A stretch of DNA of 64,000 bases from Chitinophaga hostae (GTDB lineage: Bacteria; Bacteroidota; Bacteroidia; Chitinophagales; Chitinophagaceae): NCBI RefSeq assembly GCF_018224885.1, contig NZ_JAGTXB010000011.1:124001-188000 (forward strand), read 5' to 3'. Numbering within the stretch: the stretch's first letter is position 1; the number at the start of each line of letters is the position of its first letter. The position numbers and the translations under genes are program-made. Positions 1 to 7,671 of this stretch are shown piece by piece. The notes below the pieces were generated by a model. It made no database searches. It had not been told where the DNA came from and saw only the letters and a list, made by a program, of their open reading frames with translations.

Positions 1-248
1 AGGTACAGTTCCTGTACTACGGCAATCGCTTCCGCTTTATTTTCCACCACCCATGATTTGGCGGTTTTATGATTATCGAACAACTGGTTAAAAGCTTTCC
101 TGCTGGTGTCGGTATGTTCAAAAGGCACTACTTTCAGCGTCCACACCTCTCCTATCTTTTCCGGTTGCGCCGGTGTATCCAGTTCAATTTTAAATCTTTC
201 CAACCCGGCGGGGTCCAGGGCACGCATAATATCCATCGCAACTGACAT
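1..248 (-). CDS. Unknown protein, N-terminal part only (runs off the window)
   Basis: Minus-strand reading frame opening with ATG at 246-248 and staying open to base 1, giving 82 codons of the N-terminus. The visible protein begins MSVAMDIMRALDPAGLERF and continues with a soluble, mixed-charge sequence rich in K, E and D; there is no signal peptide or membrane segment. I do not recognise the family. Codon use matches the neighbouring genes, so I take the frame as real. Another in-frame Met lies at codon 5, so the exact start is open. A 57-bp gap separates it from the SMP-30 gene, which is upstream on the same strand, so the two could be co-transcribed. Confidence 0.6.
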   Translation of the reverse strand, partial: MSVAMDIMRALDPAGLERFKIELDTPAQPEKIGEVWTLKVVPFEHTDTSRKAFNQLFDNHKTAKSWVVENKAEAIAVVQELY

Positions 249-305
249 AACGGTATGTTTTTGTTTGACACCGCAATATTACAACTTCCCGCAAAACCAG
301 CGATG

Positions 306-1211
306 TTATTCTCCTCCTTTTACTTTCATCTTCAGCGTATATATACTTTTCCCGGCTGTGATAAACAGGATATCATTGTTCTTTCCGCCGAAACAGGCGT
401 TGGCGGTCCAGCTTTCGGGTACCGGGATAAAACCGGTTTGCTCTCCTTCTTTGCTGACCACCGTAATCCCGTTGCCGCACAGGTATAAATTACCTTTATC
501 ATCCAGCGCCAGGCCATCAGTGGTTTTGGAAGCCATGAGCTGCTGCCGCGATAAAGTACCGTCACTGTTTACGCTGTAACGATATACTTTACCGCCATTG
601 ATATCTGCTACGTATACCTGTTTGCCATCCGGCGTGCCAATGATGCCATTGGGTTTTACAAAGTCCTCCGCCGCAATGATCGGCTCTTTGGCGCCCGGCG
701 CCAGGTAGTACACCCTTTCTTCTTTTATATCCGGTTGTTTGCGCTCCCAGTAATCACGCTGATAATAAGGATCTGTAAAATAAATGCCGCCCCCTGGCGC
801 TACCCAAACATCATTGGGCCCATTGAGCTGGTGTCCTCCGAAATTATTTACCAGTATTTTTATTTTTCCTTTGGGAGAAATGGACCACAACTCATCCTTC
901 TCATCTGCGCAGGCAATGATATTGCCTTTACGATCTACGTACAATCCGTTGGAGCGACCAGCTTTGTCCAGGAAAACGGACAACTGTCCGCGGGTATCAT
1001 ATTTCCATATCTTATTATTGGGCTGGTCAGTAAAAAAGATATTCCCTTTTTTATCAGCCACTGGCCCTTCTGTAAACGCAAATTGTTTTGAAACAAGTTC
1101 CAGCGTGGCGTTATCGGCCACTGTGGCGGGAATAGAATCGGGGTGGGCTGCCCGGACATTCATACAATAGCAAAGACCTAATAACAACGTGGAATAAAAG
1201 CTGCATTTCAT
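306..1211 (-). CDS. SMP-30/gluconolactonase family beta-propeller protein, secreted
   Basis: A 301-residue protein of the SMP-30/gluconolactonase/LRE family, whose members are metal-dependent lactonases or sugar-acid lactone hydrolases. An N-terminal hydrophobic stretch (about residues 6-22) looks like a signal peptide, so the product is probably periplasmic. Family signatures are visible in order: FTEGPV with the metal-binding Glu, RSNGLYVD, LNGPNDVWV with the Asn metal ligand, KPNGI and TTDGLALDDKGNLY with the catalytic/metal Asp. These recur as propeller blades. I chose the ATG at 1211; a longer frame would need a TTG at 1223. It is the only complete gene in its immediate stretch. Substrate cannot be told from sequence. 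Confidence 0.85.
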   Translation of the reverse strand: MKCSFYSTLLLGLCYCMNVRAAHPDSIPATVADNATLELVSKQFAFTEGPVADKKGNIFFTDQPNNKIWKYDTRGQLSVFLDKAGRSNGLYVDRKGNIIACADEKDELWSISPKGKIKILVNNFGGHQLNGPNDVWVAPGGGIYFTDPYYQRDYWERKQPDIKEERVYYLAPGAKEPIIAAEDFVKPNGIIGTPDGKQVYVADINGGKVYRYSVNSDGTLSRQQLMASKTTDGLALDDKGNLYLCGNGITVVSKEGEQTGFIPVPESWTANACFGGKNNDILFITAGKSIYTLKMKVKGGE

Positions 1212-1634
1212 GATGATCCTCAATTTCTACAATTGTAATAATTAAGTGGCAGAATTTTTTCTAAAAATAACGGATACCCTCCAACAAAAAGGATAAACGC
1301 TCGATAGCGTTTATCCACAAAGTAATCTGGCTGCCGATCACAGCCGGTTTGCTGATCATAAACATGACCCGCTTCAAGAAGCATAGGAATAATTAATAGC
1401 ACAACAAAATATCATTCGATACCAGTCCAATGGTCGATAAAATGGTAAATTGGAAATTTGTGACAGTGTAAGAGATGAACCTCAGTTAACAAAATAATTT
1501 TGGGGTAACCAACGCTGGATGACTTCTATTACCCGATTTTAGAATGGCGTTCCGGTCAGGTCTTGTACTGATTACGAGGGCAAAGTTATCGTGAGTAACG
1601 ACCTCCACATAGTACAAAAACGACATTTTTGTGC
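1212..1634. other. Intergenic stretch, AraC 3' side to SMP-30 5' side
   Basis: No convincing gene. A 60-codon minus-strand frame here has no family signal and overlaps a terminator-like hairpin, so I leave it out. On the minus strand a weak -7-like TACAATTG lies at 1230-1237, close to the SMP-30 start. The one strong structure is the hairpin at 1291-1316. Confidence 0.5.
1291..1316 (-). terminator. Rho-independent terminator-like hairpin
   Basis: Perfect 11-bp stem (1291-1301 with 1306-1316) around a CGAT loop. Read on the minus strand it is followed directly by TTTTTGTT, the layout of an intrinsic terminator. It lies about 320 nt downstream of the AraC stop codon, which is unusually far, so it may end a separate short transcript rather than the AraC mRNA. 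Confidence 0.6.
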
Positions 1635-2462
1635 TCATCTCATTATTTTATGCAGACGGATGGTGTGCTGTAATTCTTCTTCGTGGATAAAGGAGGGCGT
1701 AACGCCGGCAAATTTTTTGAAGTCGCGGATAAAATGCATCTGGTCATAATAACCAGTGTGGTAGGCTATTTCCGTCCATGTTTTCTGCGGAAACAATTCC
1801 TTCAGCTGGTATGCCTTACAGAAACGTATCAACCGGGCATATTGCTTTGGGGGCATGCCCAGCCGTTCGGTACATTTCCGTTCAAACTGCCGCAGGCTCA
1901 AACAGGCCAGGGAGGCCAGTTCCTCCATACTGACATTTCCCGATGACCCTACCAATGCAGCCATGGCCTGGTCTACCGGCAGTAACGGCTTCACCCCCGA
2001 CACCCTTTTCAGGAGATAGAACTCCACGATACTTATCATGTGATCCCAGTTATCTGCCTCCCTGAGCCGTTCGGTGATCTCCGCAATTTCGCTGCCCAGC
2101 AGCAGACTGGTATCAAAATCCTGCTCATATATTTCAGACATAGGGATTCTTAACAACCGGTGCAGCCCACTTGGTTGAAAGGCGATGCACAGCGCCAGGT
2201 GCCGGCGTCCCATATCCAGGGTGACTGCCTGATCCTGGGGACCAATGGTTACACAGGCTGCTTTCGTGATATATCCGTCATTACCGGGCTTCAATACTTT
2301 GATCGGATCTTCGAGGTAAAAAATAATATAACGCTGATAAGCGGGCACAAACCGGTAAATGTTTGTCAGCCCCGGCGTTTGGGTAAAGTCTACCCCGTAA
2401 ATACTGATGCAATGCACAAGATCCTGCAATGCCGGATGTGGCTTATAAACTTTTGATTTCAT
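1635..2462 (-). CDS. AraC-family transcriptional regulator
   Basis: A 275-residue AraC/XylS-type regulator. Residues about 1-160 form the N-terminal sensor region seen in Bacteroidota members (starts KPHPALQDLVHCISIYG). The C-terminal part, from about 170, holds two helix-turn-helix motifs: SLRQFERKCTERLGMPPKQY and the second helix ending in the family pattern AYHTGYYDQMHFIRDFKKFAG. I place the start at ATG 2462 because the open frame upstream would need a TTG. It is divergent from the SDR/5-alpha-reductase/permease operon, with 125 bp between starts, so it is the obvious candidate regulator of that operon. The ligand is unknown. Confidence 0.88.
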   Translation of the reverse strand: MKSKVYKPHPALQDLVHCISIYGVDFTQTPGLTNIYRFVPAYQRYIIFYLEDPIKVLKPGNDGYITKAACVTIGPQDQAVTLDMGRRHLALCIAFQPSGLHRLLRIPMSEIYEQDFDTSLLLGSEIAEITERLREADNWDHMISIVEFYLLKRVSGVKPLLPVDQAMAALVGSSGNVSMEELASLACLSLRQFERKCTERLGMPPKQYARLIRFCKAYQLKELFPQKTWTEIAYHTGYYDQMHFIRDFKKFAGVTPSFIHEEELQHTIRLHKIMR

Positions 2463-2545
2463 TGGACATATTCTTCGGCTATAGGTGCTCAGTACAGATT
2501 CCTCTCCGGACAAATATAAATAAAAAAGACAGCCAATGAGACCGA

Positions 2546-2577
2546 TTTGGGGTATCTTTTACCGGCTAATATATTTT
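2546..2577 (+). promoter_or_regulatory. Candidate Bacteroidota promoter for the SDR operon
   Basis: TTTG at 2546-2549, then a 20-nt spacer, then TATATTTT at 2570-2577 (one mismatch to TAnnTTTG). Spacing fits the Bacteroidota sigma-A consensus. The start codon at 2588 would be only a few bases from the expected transcript start, so the leader would be very short. Confidence 0.4.
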
Positions 2578-2587
2578 ATATTTAAAC

Positions 2588-3568
2588 ATGAGAATCGCAA
2601 TAACAGGTGCATCCGGTTATATAGGTACTGTGCTCACGCCTTTATTATTATCCAACGGACATACCCTGAAAGTATTCACCAGGAAACCATTGCCGGACAG
2701 TAGTCCGGACGGAGTTACATTCGTATATGGAAACCTGTTAGATAATGACAGTTTACAGAACCTGGTAGAAGGTGCAGATGTGGTGATACACCTGGCTGCC
2801 ATGATCTCGGTAAATGATGCGCCGGATGAAACGCTCTTCCGGGTAAACACCGGCGGTACCCGGCTCCTGGCCGCCGCCGCGCTCCAGGCCGGCGTAAAAA
2901 GATTTATCCATCTCAGCTCCGTCACTGCCTATAGCCAGGCGCCTTACGATGAGCCGATGGATGAAACCCGCCCCCCGGCAAATGACCAGCAACACAGCTA
3001 CGACCATTCCAAGGCCGTATCACAGGCCATTGCGCTGGAATACAACGGCAATGGCATGGAAGTGATCGTACTGGCGCCTACTGCCGTAATGGGGCCTTAT
3101 GATCAACAGCCTTCACTGATAGGTAAAGCGGTGGTTAATATCTACAACAGGAAAATACCAGCCCTGTTTCCGGGTGGTGTTGATTTTGTGGATGTGAGGG
3201 ATGTGGCAGGCGCTATCGTCAGTGCTATGAGCAGCGGCACGCCGGGCAAAGCCTACCTGCTAAGCGGTGAATGGGCATCATTGGTTACCCTCAGCCGGGA
3301 AATAGGCAGGATAAAGGGAAAAAGGATATCGCTGCCGGTAGTACCTTTGTGGCTGGTATTCAGCCTGCTGCCCCTGGTGAGGATGCTGGCCCGTTTGCGT
3401 GGCGGTGCGCCGTTTTATACGAGGCAGTCTGTATACAACCTTATTTACAGCAATAAAAAAATAAATCATTCGCAGGCCCGGGCCGAACTAAAGTTCCGGC
3501 CCCGCGCTTTTACAGCAACCCTGCAGGACACTATTGATTGGTTCAAAAAAACCGGCGCTATCAGATGA
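2588..3568 (+). CDS. NAD(P)-dependent extended SDR (epimerase/3-beta-HSD-like)
   Basis: A 326-residue extended short-chain dehydrogenase/reductase. The Rossmann nucleotide motif GASGYIG sits at residues 7-13, and the catalytic Tyr/Lys pair appears as YDHSK near residue 138, preceded by the Ser of HLSSVTAY. The adenine-pocket DVVIHLAA motif is also present. This is the fold of NAD-dependent epimerases, dihydroflavonol reductases and 3-beta-hydroxysteroid dehydrogenases. It overlaps the next gene by 4 bp (ATGA), so the two are translationally coupled. Since the partner looks like a steroid 5-alpha-reductase, a role in oxidoreduction of a sterol- or steroid-like lipid is an inference; a sugar-nucleotide substrate is not excluded. 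Confidence 0.85.
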   Translation: MRIAITGASGYIGTVLTPLLLSNGHTLKVFTRKPLPDSSPDGVTFVYGNLLDNDSLQNLVEGADVVIHLAAMISVNDAPDETLFRVNTGGTRLLAAAALQAGVKRFIHLSSVTAYSQAPYDEPMDETRPPANDQQHSYDHSKAVSQAIALEYNGNGMEVIVLAPTAVMGPYDQQPSLIGKAVVNIYNRKIPALFPGGVDFVDVRDVAGAIVSAMSSGTPGKAYLLSGEWASLVTLSREIGRIKGKRISLPVVPLWLVFSLLPLVRMLARLRGGAPFYTRQSVYNLIYSNKKINHSQARAELKFRPRAFTATLQDTIDWFKKTGAIR

Positions 3569-4332
3569 TTGACTATTTACCACTCCGCGGATATATTATT
3601 TTTATTTGCTGCTGGGCCGTTACCGGCATTGGCGCAGGATTATACCTCCTACGCAAAGAGGCGCCCTACGGACGTTACAGCAACGAACAATGGGGTCCCA
3701 TGATCAGCAACAAATTAGCCTGGCTACTGATGGAAGCCACCGTGCTCGTTTCCTTTTTTACCTGGATACCCGTGAAAACTTTTAACTGGCAAAGTCCTGC
3801 CGGTGTTATGATTTTTCTATTCCTGCTACATTACCTGCATCGCAGTTTCGTATATCCGTTCATGATACGTACCAAAGGAAAAAAAATGCCGGTGGTGATT
3901 ATGTTGTCTGCCATGTTATTTAATACTGTAAACGGCTCCCTGCTGGGCATCTGGTTTGCGGTTTTCGGTCATTACCCCGATAGCTGGTATACCACACCTG
4001 CCTTTATAGCAGGTACCATCCTTTTTCTGAGCGGTATGCTGATCAACTGGCGTGCAGACTACCAGCTGATACAGCTCCGGAAAAAAAATGATACCGGTTA
4101 TAAAATACCGCAGGGTCGTATTTTCAAATACATTTCCTCCCCTAACCTGGCGGGCGAAATGCTGGAATGGGGCGGATACGCCCTGCTTACGTGGAGCCTG
4201 CCTGCGCTGGCCTTTTTTATCTGGACCTGCGCCAACCTTATACCCCGCGCGCTGGCAAACCATCGCTGGTACCGGCAGCAATTTCCCGGATACCCGGCCA
4301 ATCGTAAAGCATTATTACCTTTTATCTGGTAA
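3565..4332 (+). CDS. Steroid 5-alpha-reductase family protein (3-oxo-5-alpha-steroid 4-dehydrogenase)
   Basis: A 255-residue membrane protein of the SRD5A family, NADPH-dependent reductases of 4-en-3-oxo steroids and related enoyl lipids. It follows the animal enzymes along its whole length: APYGRY (33-38), Glu57, HYLHRSFVYPF (89-99), MLINWRAD (158-165), DTGYKIPQG (176-184), GEMLEWGGYALLTWS (197-211) and HRWYRQQFPGYPANRKALLPF (233-253). Glu57, Tyr90, Glu198 and Tyr236 match, from memory, the human enzyme's catalytic and NADPH-site residues. Several hydrophobic helices are evident. The start is the ATG overlapping the SDR stop (ATGA). The true substrate is unknown; fatty enoyl or polyprenol reduction is the alternative. 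Confidence 0.9.
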   Translation: MIDYLPLRGYIIFICCWAVTGIGAGLYLLRKEAPYGRYSNEQWGPMISNKLAWLLMEATVLVSFFTWIPVKTFNWQSPAGVMIFLFLLHYLHRSFVYPFMIRTKGKKMPVVIMLSAMLFNTVNGSLLGIWFAVFGHYPDSWYTTPAFIAGTILFLSGMLINWRADYQLIQLRKKNDTGYKIPQGRIFKYISSPNLAGEMLEWGGYALLTWSLPALAFFIWTCANLIPRALANHRWYRQQFPGYPANRKALLPFIW

Positions 4333-4346
4333 CATTAAAGCAGCGT

Positions 4347-5453
4347 ATGTCAAAGAAATATAGTCAGTTTAAAGCAGCGTTGGTATTATCAAAGGCGAGT
4401 CTTATCGCCACGTTGCGCAGTCCTACTTCCATCGTATTTGCTTTGTTATTCCCCGTCATCTTTGTAACGGTGTTTGGCGCCATGGTCGACAGCACCGCTG
4501 TAAAAGTAAAAATTGTATTGTCGCCCCACAGCGACAGCAGCAGCCCTATGTATGCGGCGGTAAAGGGCATCAAAATATTTGATTTATCCTACGGCAGCGA
4601 TTCTGCCGCTATGCTGGCCGATTTGAAAAAAGGAAGGATCGCCGGTATATTATACCTGCATCCTCCAACACGGGTAAACGGCGTGCCACAGATAAGTACT
4701 GATTTGCTGGGCAGCGGCGCGGTAGCCGATAAATTGCCGCTGATACAGGCGGCACTGCAGGAAGCCGCCAGCCGGGTGAACCGCCACCTGTTGCCCGATC
4801 AACCGATGGCTGCCAGCGTACACCTGGTAAATATTCCCGGTCGCGTGTACCGGCAGATTGATTTTATTTTACCCGGGCAACTGGGCTTTTCATTGCTGAT
4901 GGCCGGTGTTTTCGGTTCCGCTTTCCTGCTGTTTAACCTGCGGCATACCCTGGTGCTGAAACGCATCTACGTTACGCCTATAAAACGCTCTTTCCTCTTG
5001 CTGGGAGAAATGATCAGCCGGCTGCTGTTCCAGATCATCTGCTTTGTGGTGATCACCGCACTGGGCTATTTCGCGTTTGATTTTACGTTGGTTAATGGCC
5101 TGTTTACTTTCCTGGAAATGTTGCTGCTATCGGTTTTCGGACTGATCATATTTATGGGGATCGGTTTTATTATCAGTGGACTCATCCGCAATGAAAGCTC
5201 CATTGCTCCTGTAGCCAATACCCTGACCGTACCACAGATATTGTTATGCGGGTTATTTTTTCCGGTAGATAATTACCCGGTGTGGTTGCGTACTTTTTGC
5301 GAATTGCTGCCCCTTACTTTCTTTGTGGATGGATTGCGCAAGATTGCATTTGAAGGCTTGCATATCTGGCAGATACCGGTACAGTTAACAGGTTTAATAC
5401 TTTGGGCAGCGCTCATTGCCGTACTGTCGGTAAAGTCCTTTAAATGGGAATGA
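4347..5453 (+). CDS. ABC-2 type transporter permease without a neighbouring ATPase
   Basis: A 368-residue ABC-2 permease. One transmembrane helix lies near the N-terminus (SPTSIVFALLFPVIFVTVFG), then a large extracytoplasmic region (about 50-175), then five to six helices, ending in the common motif around LLPLTFFVDGLRKIAFEG. It starts 14 bp after the 5-alpha-reductase and probably shares its transcript. No ATP-binding subunit is encoded next to it, so it must pair with an ATPase from elsewhere or be a relic. By context it may export or move the lipid product of the two upstream enzymes, which is inference only. Confidence 0.85.
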   Translation: MSKKYSQFKAALVLSKASLIATLRSPTSIVFALLFPVIFVTVFGAMVDSTAVKVKIVLSPHSDSSSPMYAAVKGIKIFDLSYGSDSAAMLADLKKGRIAGILYLHPPTRVNGVPQISTDLLGSGAVADKLPLIQAALQEAASRVNRHLLPDQPMAASVHLVNIPGRVYRQIDFILPGQLGFSLLMAGVFGSAFLLFNLRHTLVLKRIYVTPIKRSFLLLGEMISRLLFQIICFVVITALGYFAFDFTLVNGLFTFLEMLLLSVFGLIIFMGIGFIISGLIRNESSIAPVANTLTVPQILLCGLFFPVDNYPVWLRTFCELLPLTFFVDGLRKIAFEGLHIWQIPVQLTGLILWAALIAVLSVKSFKWE

Positions 5454-5513
5454 TGTCACAATTACCCCCTATGATTGTCTTGCCCGGCCACCCTGCGTTT
5501 ACAGGGATCATAA

Positions 5514-5521
5514 TACCTTTG
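5514..5521 (+). promoter_or_regulatory. -7 promoter box for the VOC gene
   Basis: TACCTTTG is a perfect match to the Bacteroidota -7 box TAnnTTTG, 33 nt before the start codon at 5555. No good TTTG -33 partner is seen at the usual spacing. Confidence 0.4.
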
Positions 5522-5554
5522 AAATATTAACAGTAATTCCAAAAACAACTCATC

Positions 5555-5971
5555 ATGGCAGCAGTCAATCCTTACTTAACTTTCGGCGGCACCTGTGAAG
5601 CAGCCTTCGACTTTTACAAAGCCGCATTTGGCGGCGAATTCCAAACCCTTGCCCGTTTTGGCGAAATGCCCGAGATGTGTGGTCCCGGCGATAAAGATAA
5701 AATCATGCACGTAGCCCTGCCTATCGGCAAAGGAAGTGTTTTAATGGGCAGCGACGCACACGACAGCATGGGTCCGGTTACAGCAGGCAACCAGTACACC
5801 GTTTCCATACAGGCCAGCAGCGAAGCGGAAGCCGACAAACTCTTCAACGCTCTTTCTGCCGGCGGCAATCCTTATATGCCCATGGCCAAAGCACCCTGGA
5901 ATGCCTATTTCGGCATGTTTAACGATAAGTTCGGCATACAGTGGCTGATCAACTTTGATTATGTGCAGTAA
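5555..5971 (+). CDS. VOC-family PhnB-like protein
   Basis: A 138-residue protein of the vicinal oxygen chelate superfamily, PhnB-like branch. It opens with the usual NPYLTFGGTCEAAFDFYKAAFGG-type first half and ends with PWNAYFGMFNDKFGIQW, the second beta-alpha-beta-beta-beta module. Such proteins are small cytosolic homodimers with varied and often unknown activity; the name PhnB does not prove a phosphonate role. It is monocistronic, with its own -7 box upstream and an inverted-repeat element beginning about 6 nt after the stop codon. Confidence 0.88.
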   Translation: MAAVNPYLTFGGTCEAAFDFYKAAFGGEFQTLARFGEMPEMCGPGDKDKIMHVALPIGKGSVLMGSDAHDSMGPVTAGNQYTVSIQASSEAEADKLFNALSAGGNPYMPMAKAPWNAYFGMFNDKFGIQWLINFDYVQ

Positions 5972-5976
5972 CTGAA

Positions 5977-6188
5977 GCGGATGGGGGCGCCTTCGGCGCT
6001 TGTCTTTGGGCAGGATTTATGTGATTAAAATGATTGTACTGATTTTAGCTTTTTCCGATCCGGGCCTTTATCTTTTTGACGAATACTTTCGAAAAAAAGT
6101 TAGCTTCTCTCAAAAAAAGAAATAAAATCAGTACAATCATTTTAATCACATAAATCCTGCCCAAAGACAAGCGCCGAAGGCGCTCCGC
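5977..6188. repeat. Palindromic repeat element, copy A
   Basis: Near-perfect inverted repeat of 61 nt (5987-6047 against 6123-6183, all positions complementary) around a 75-nt spacer, with short outer GCGGA/TCCGC ends. Each arm ends in a mini-hairpin GCGCC-TTC-GGCGC. GATT recurs at 6014, 6023, 6032 and 6041, and its complement AATC at 6126, 6135, 6144 and 6153, an exact 9-nt period. A homologous copy lies at 23969-24190. It carries no reading frame and fills the gap between the convergent VOC and TlpA-like genes, where it could act as a two-way terminator or be a MITE/REP-like element. Confidence 0.9.
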
Positions 6189-6189
6189 C

Positions 6190-7329
6190 CTAACGCGAAA
6201 CAAGCTCCCCTAAGCGCTTATCCAGCTGATCGCCGCGCAGATTTTTGGCAATGATCCTGCCGTCCGGCGCTATCAGGTAATTGGTCGGTACCCCTCTCAC
6301 TCCATACTGGCGCGCTACGGCATTATCCCAATATTTAAGATCAGATACGTGTACAAAATCCTGCAGCCCGTCTTTTTCAATAGCACCCAGCCAGGCGGCT
6401 TTCTTACCCGGTTGATCCAGCGATACACTGAGTACCACGAAATTCCGGTCATGGAATTTTTTATAAGCGGCCACCACGTTAGGGTTTTCGGCGCGGCAGG
6501 GACCACACCAGGAAGCCCAGAAATCCAGCAATACATACTTCCCTTTGAAATCCGACAGCTTTACCGGTTTGTCATGGATATCCGGCTGGGTAAAGTCCGG
6601 CGCAGGCGCACCGATGCCAAGGGCTTTTTCCGTTTCCATCGACTGGTAAAACTCTTGCCCGGCAGGACTTTTCTTCAATGCGGCAGTGAGGCCGTTATAC
6701 ATTGGTGTAAGCTCCGCCAGGTTCATGTTATTCATCACGGCCAGTTCCTTTAGTGCTACAATGCTGAAAAAAGAACCTGGGTTTTCCCTGATAAAGCGAC
6801 GTTGCAATCCCTTTTTTGTATTGATAGCTTCGTGGAAACGGGCGTTCAATCCATTCATAAATACGGTATCGTTCCGCTGCGCAGCAGTAGCCGCGCCAAA
6901 TTCACTGTTGATACCCGCCATCGCCGTGTCGTAGGCGGAGATAAATAATTTGTACCGTTCATGCTCCTTATTCACTTCAGAACCACTGATAACGGCGTCG
7001 CTGATCTGATCCTTTCCCGAAATAAGGATAGTGCCTTTATCGAGATACAGCAGGCGGCGATCCATATCCATGCCCTGGTTAGCGAGTCCGGCGCCCTTGT
7101 GATCCACTACCAGCATGGCCAGGTAAGGCGCCTTTACAGTGCCTTTAAATTCGAAATGCCCGTTTTTCAGAACGGCAGAGTCGAGGAAAGTTTCACCGTT
7201 AACACGGCGATCGAGATAAGCTTTGGCCCCCGGCTCCCGGGTGGTAAGCGTACCTTTCAAAGTATATGCCTGCTGCGCTGCGCTGATGGCTGGCAAGGCC
7301 AATGCTGCCAATAACATCCCTGTTTTCAT
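6190..7329 (-). CDS. TlpA-like thioredoxin-fold protein with DUF4369 domain, secreted
   Basis: A 379-residue envelope protein. A short signal peptide (about residues 1-18, ending ISAAQQ) precedes a DUF4369-type beta-rich domain (about 20-120), a helical linker, and a C-terminal AhpC/TSA-thioredoxin domain (about 235-379). The redox motif WCGPC is at 274-278 and the cis-Pro loop reads RGVPTNYL. The family provides thiol-disulfide exchange in the periplasm, for example in cytochrome maturation or oxidative defence; the exact partner is not predictable. Its stop codon lies 7 bp from the arm of repeat element A. Confidence 0.9.
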   Translation of the reverse strand: MKTGMLLAALALPAISAAQQAYTLKGTLTTREPGAKAYLDRRVNGETFLDSAVLKNGHFEFKGTVKAPYLAMLVVDHKGAGLANQGMDMDRRLLYLDKGTILISGKDQISDAVISGSEVNKEHERYKLFISAYDTAMAGINSEFGAATAAQRNDTVFMNGLNARFHEAINTKKGLQRRFIRENPGSFFSIVALKELAVMNNMNLAELTPMYNGLTAALKKSPAGQEFYQSMETEKALGIGAPAPDFTQPDIHDKPVKLSDFKGKYVLLDFWASWCGPCRAENPNVVAAYKKFHDRNFVVLSVSLDQPGKKAAWLGAIEKDGLQDFVHVSDLKYWDNAVARQYGVRGVPTNYLIAPDGRIIAKNLRGDQLDKRLGELVSR

Positions 7330-7671
7330 AAATGCTGTTTAGGTAGTTGGTTTATATACCGTAAAGCCGGAAGCGCACCAAATCTTAGCGTTTCTTATAT
7401 TTTTTCACGCTATCCCTTACCGGGTGCAGGTTTAACAAAGTTTAACTATCGGGGTAATAAACCCCGTAACGACGCCCCGGTCTAACTGTTCCTGGTTCCG
7501 GTAGCAGCTGCGGAATAATTATCTCCCGTTTTTGAACAATACCGCAAAACGGACAGTTACTCATGGTAAGGGAAAGGTGTCTGTATTGTCCGGTAACCGG
7601 GAATGCTGATCCCGGGATCACTGTTACTGTAAAACAAAAAGAGTGGCTCTTCTTAAACGAACCGTAATGTT
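7330..7671. other. Divergent intergenic region, TlpA-like / RND operon
   Basis: Holds the promoters of two divergent transcripts, but no clear TTTG-N19-21-TAnnTTTG pair stands out. A small hairpin (CGGGG 7450-7454 with CCCCG 7462-7466) lies mid-way. No gene is visible. Confidence 0.4.

Noticed and set aside
1220..1402. 60-codon minus-strand frame near the SMP-30 gene
   Set aside because: No family signal, spans a terminator hairpin, and overlaps the SMP-30 leader.
5987..6183. Inverted-repeat element as a CRISPR array or insertion sequence
   Set aside because: The 9-nt period is too short for CRISPR and there are no spacers; no transposase frame is present and no target-site duplication is evident, so it is listed as a repeat.
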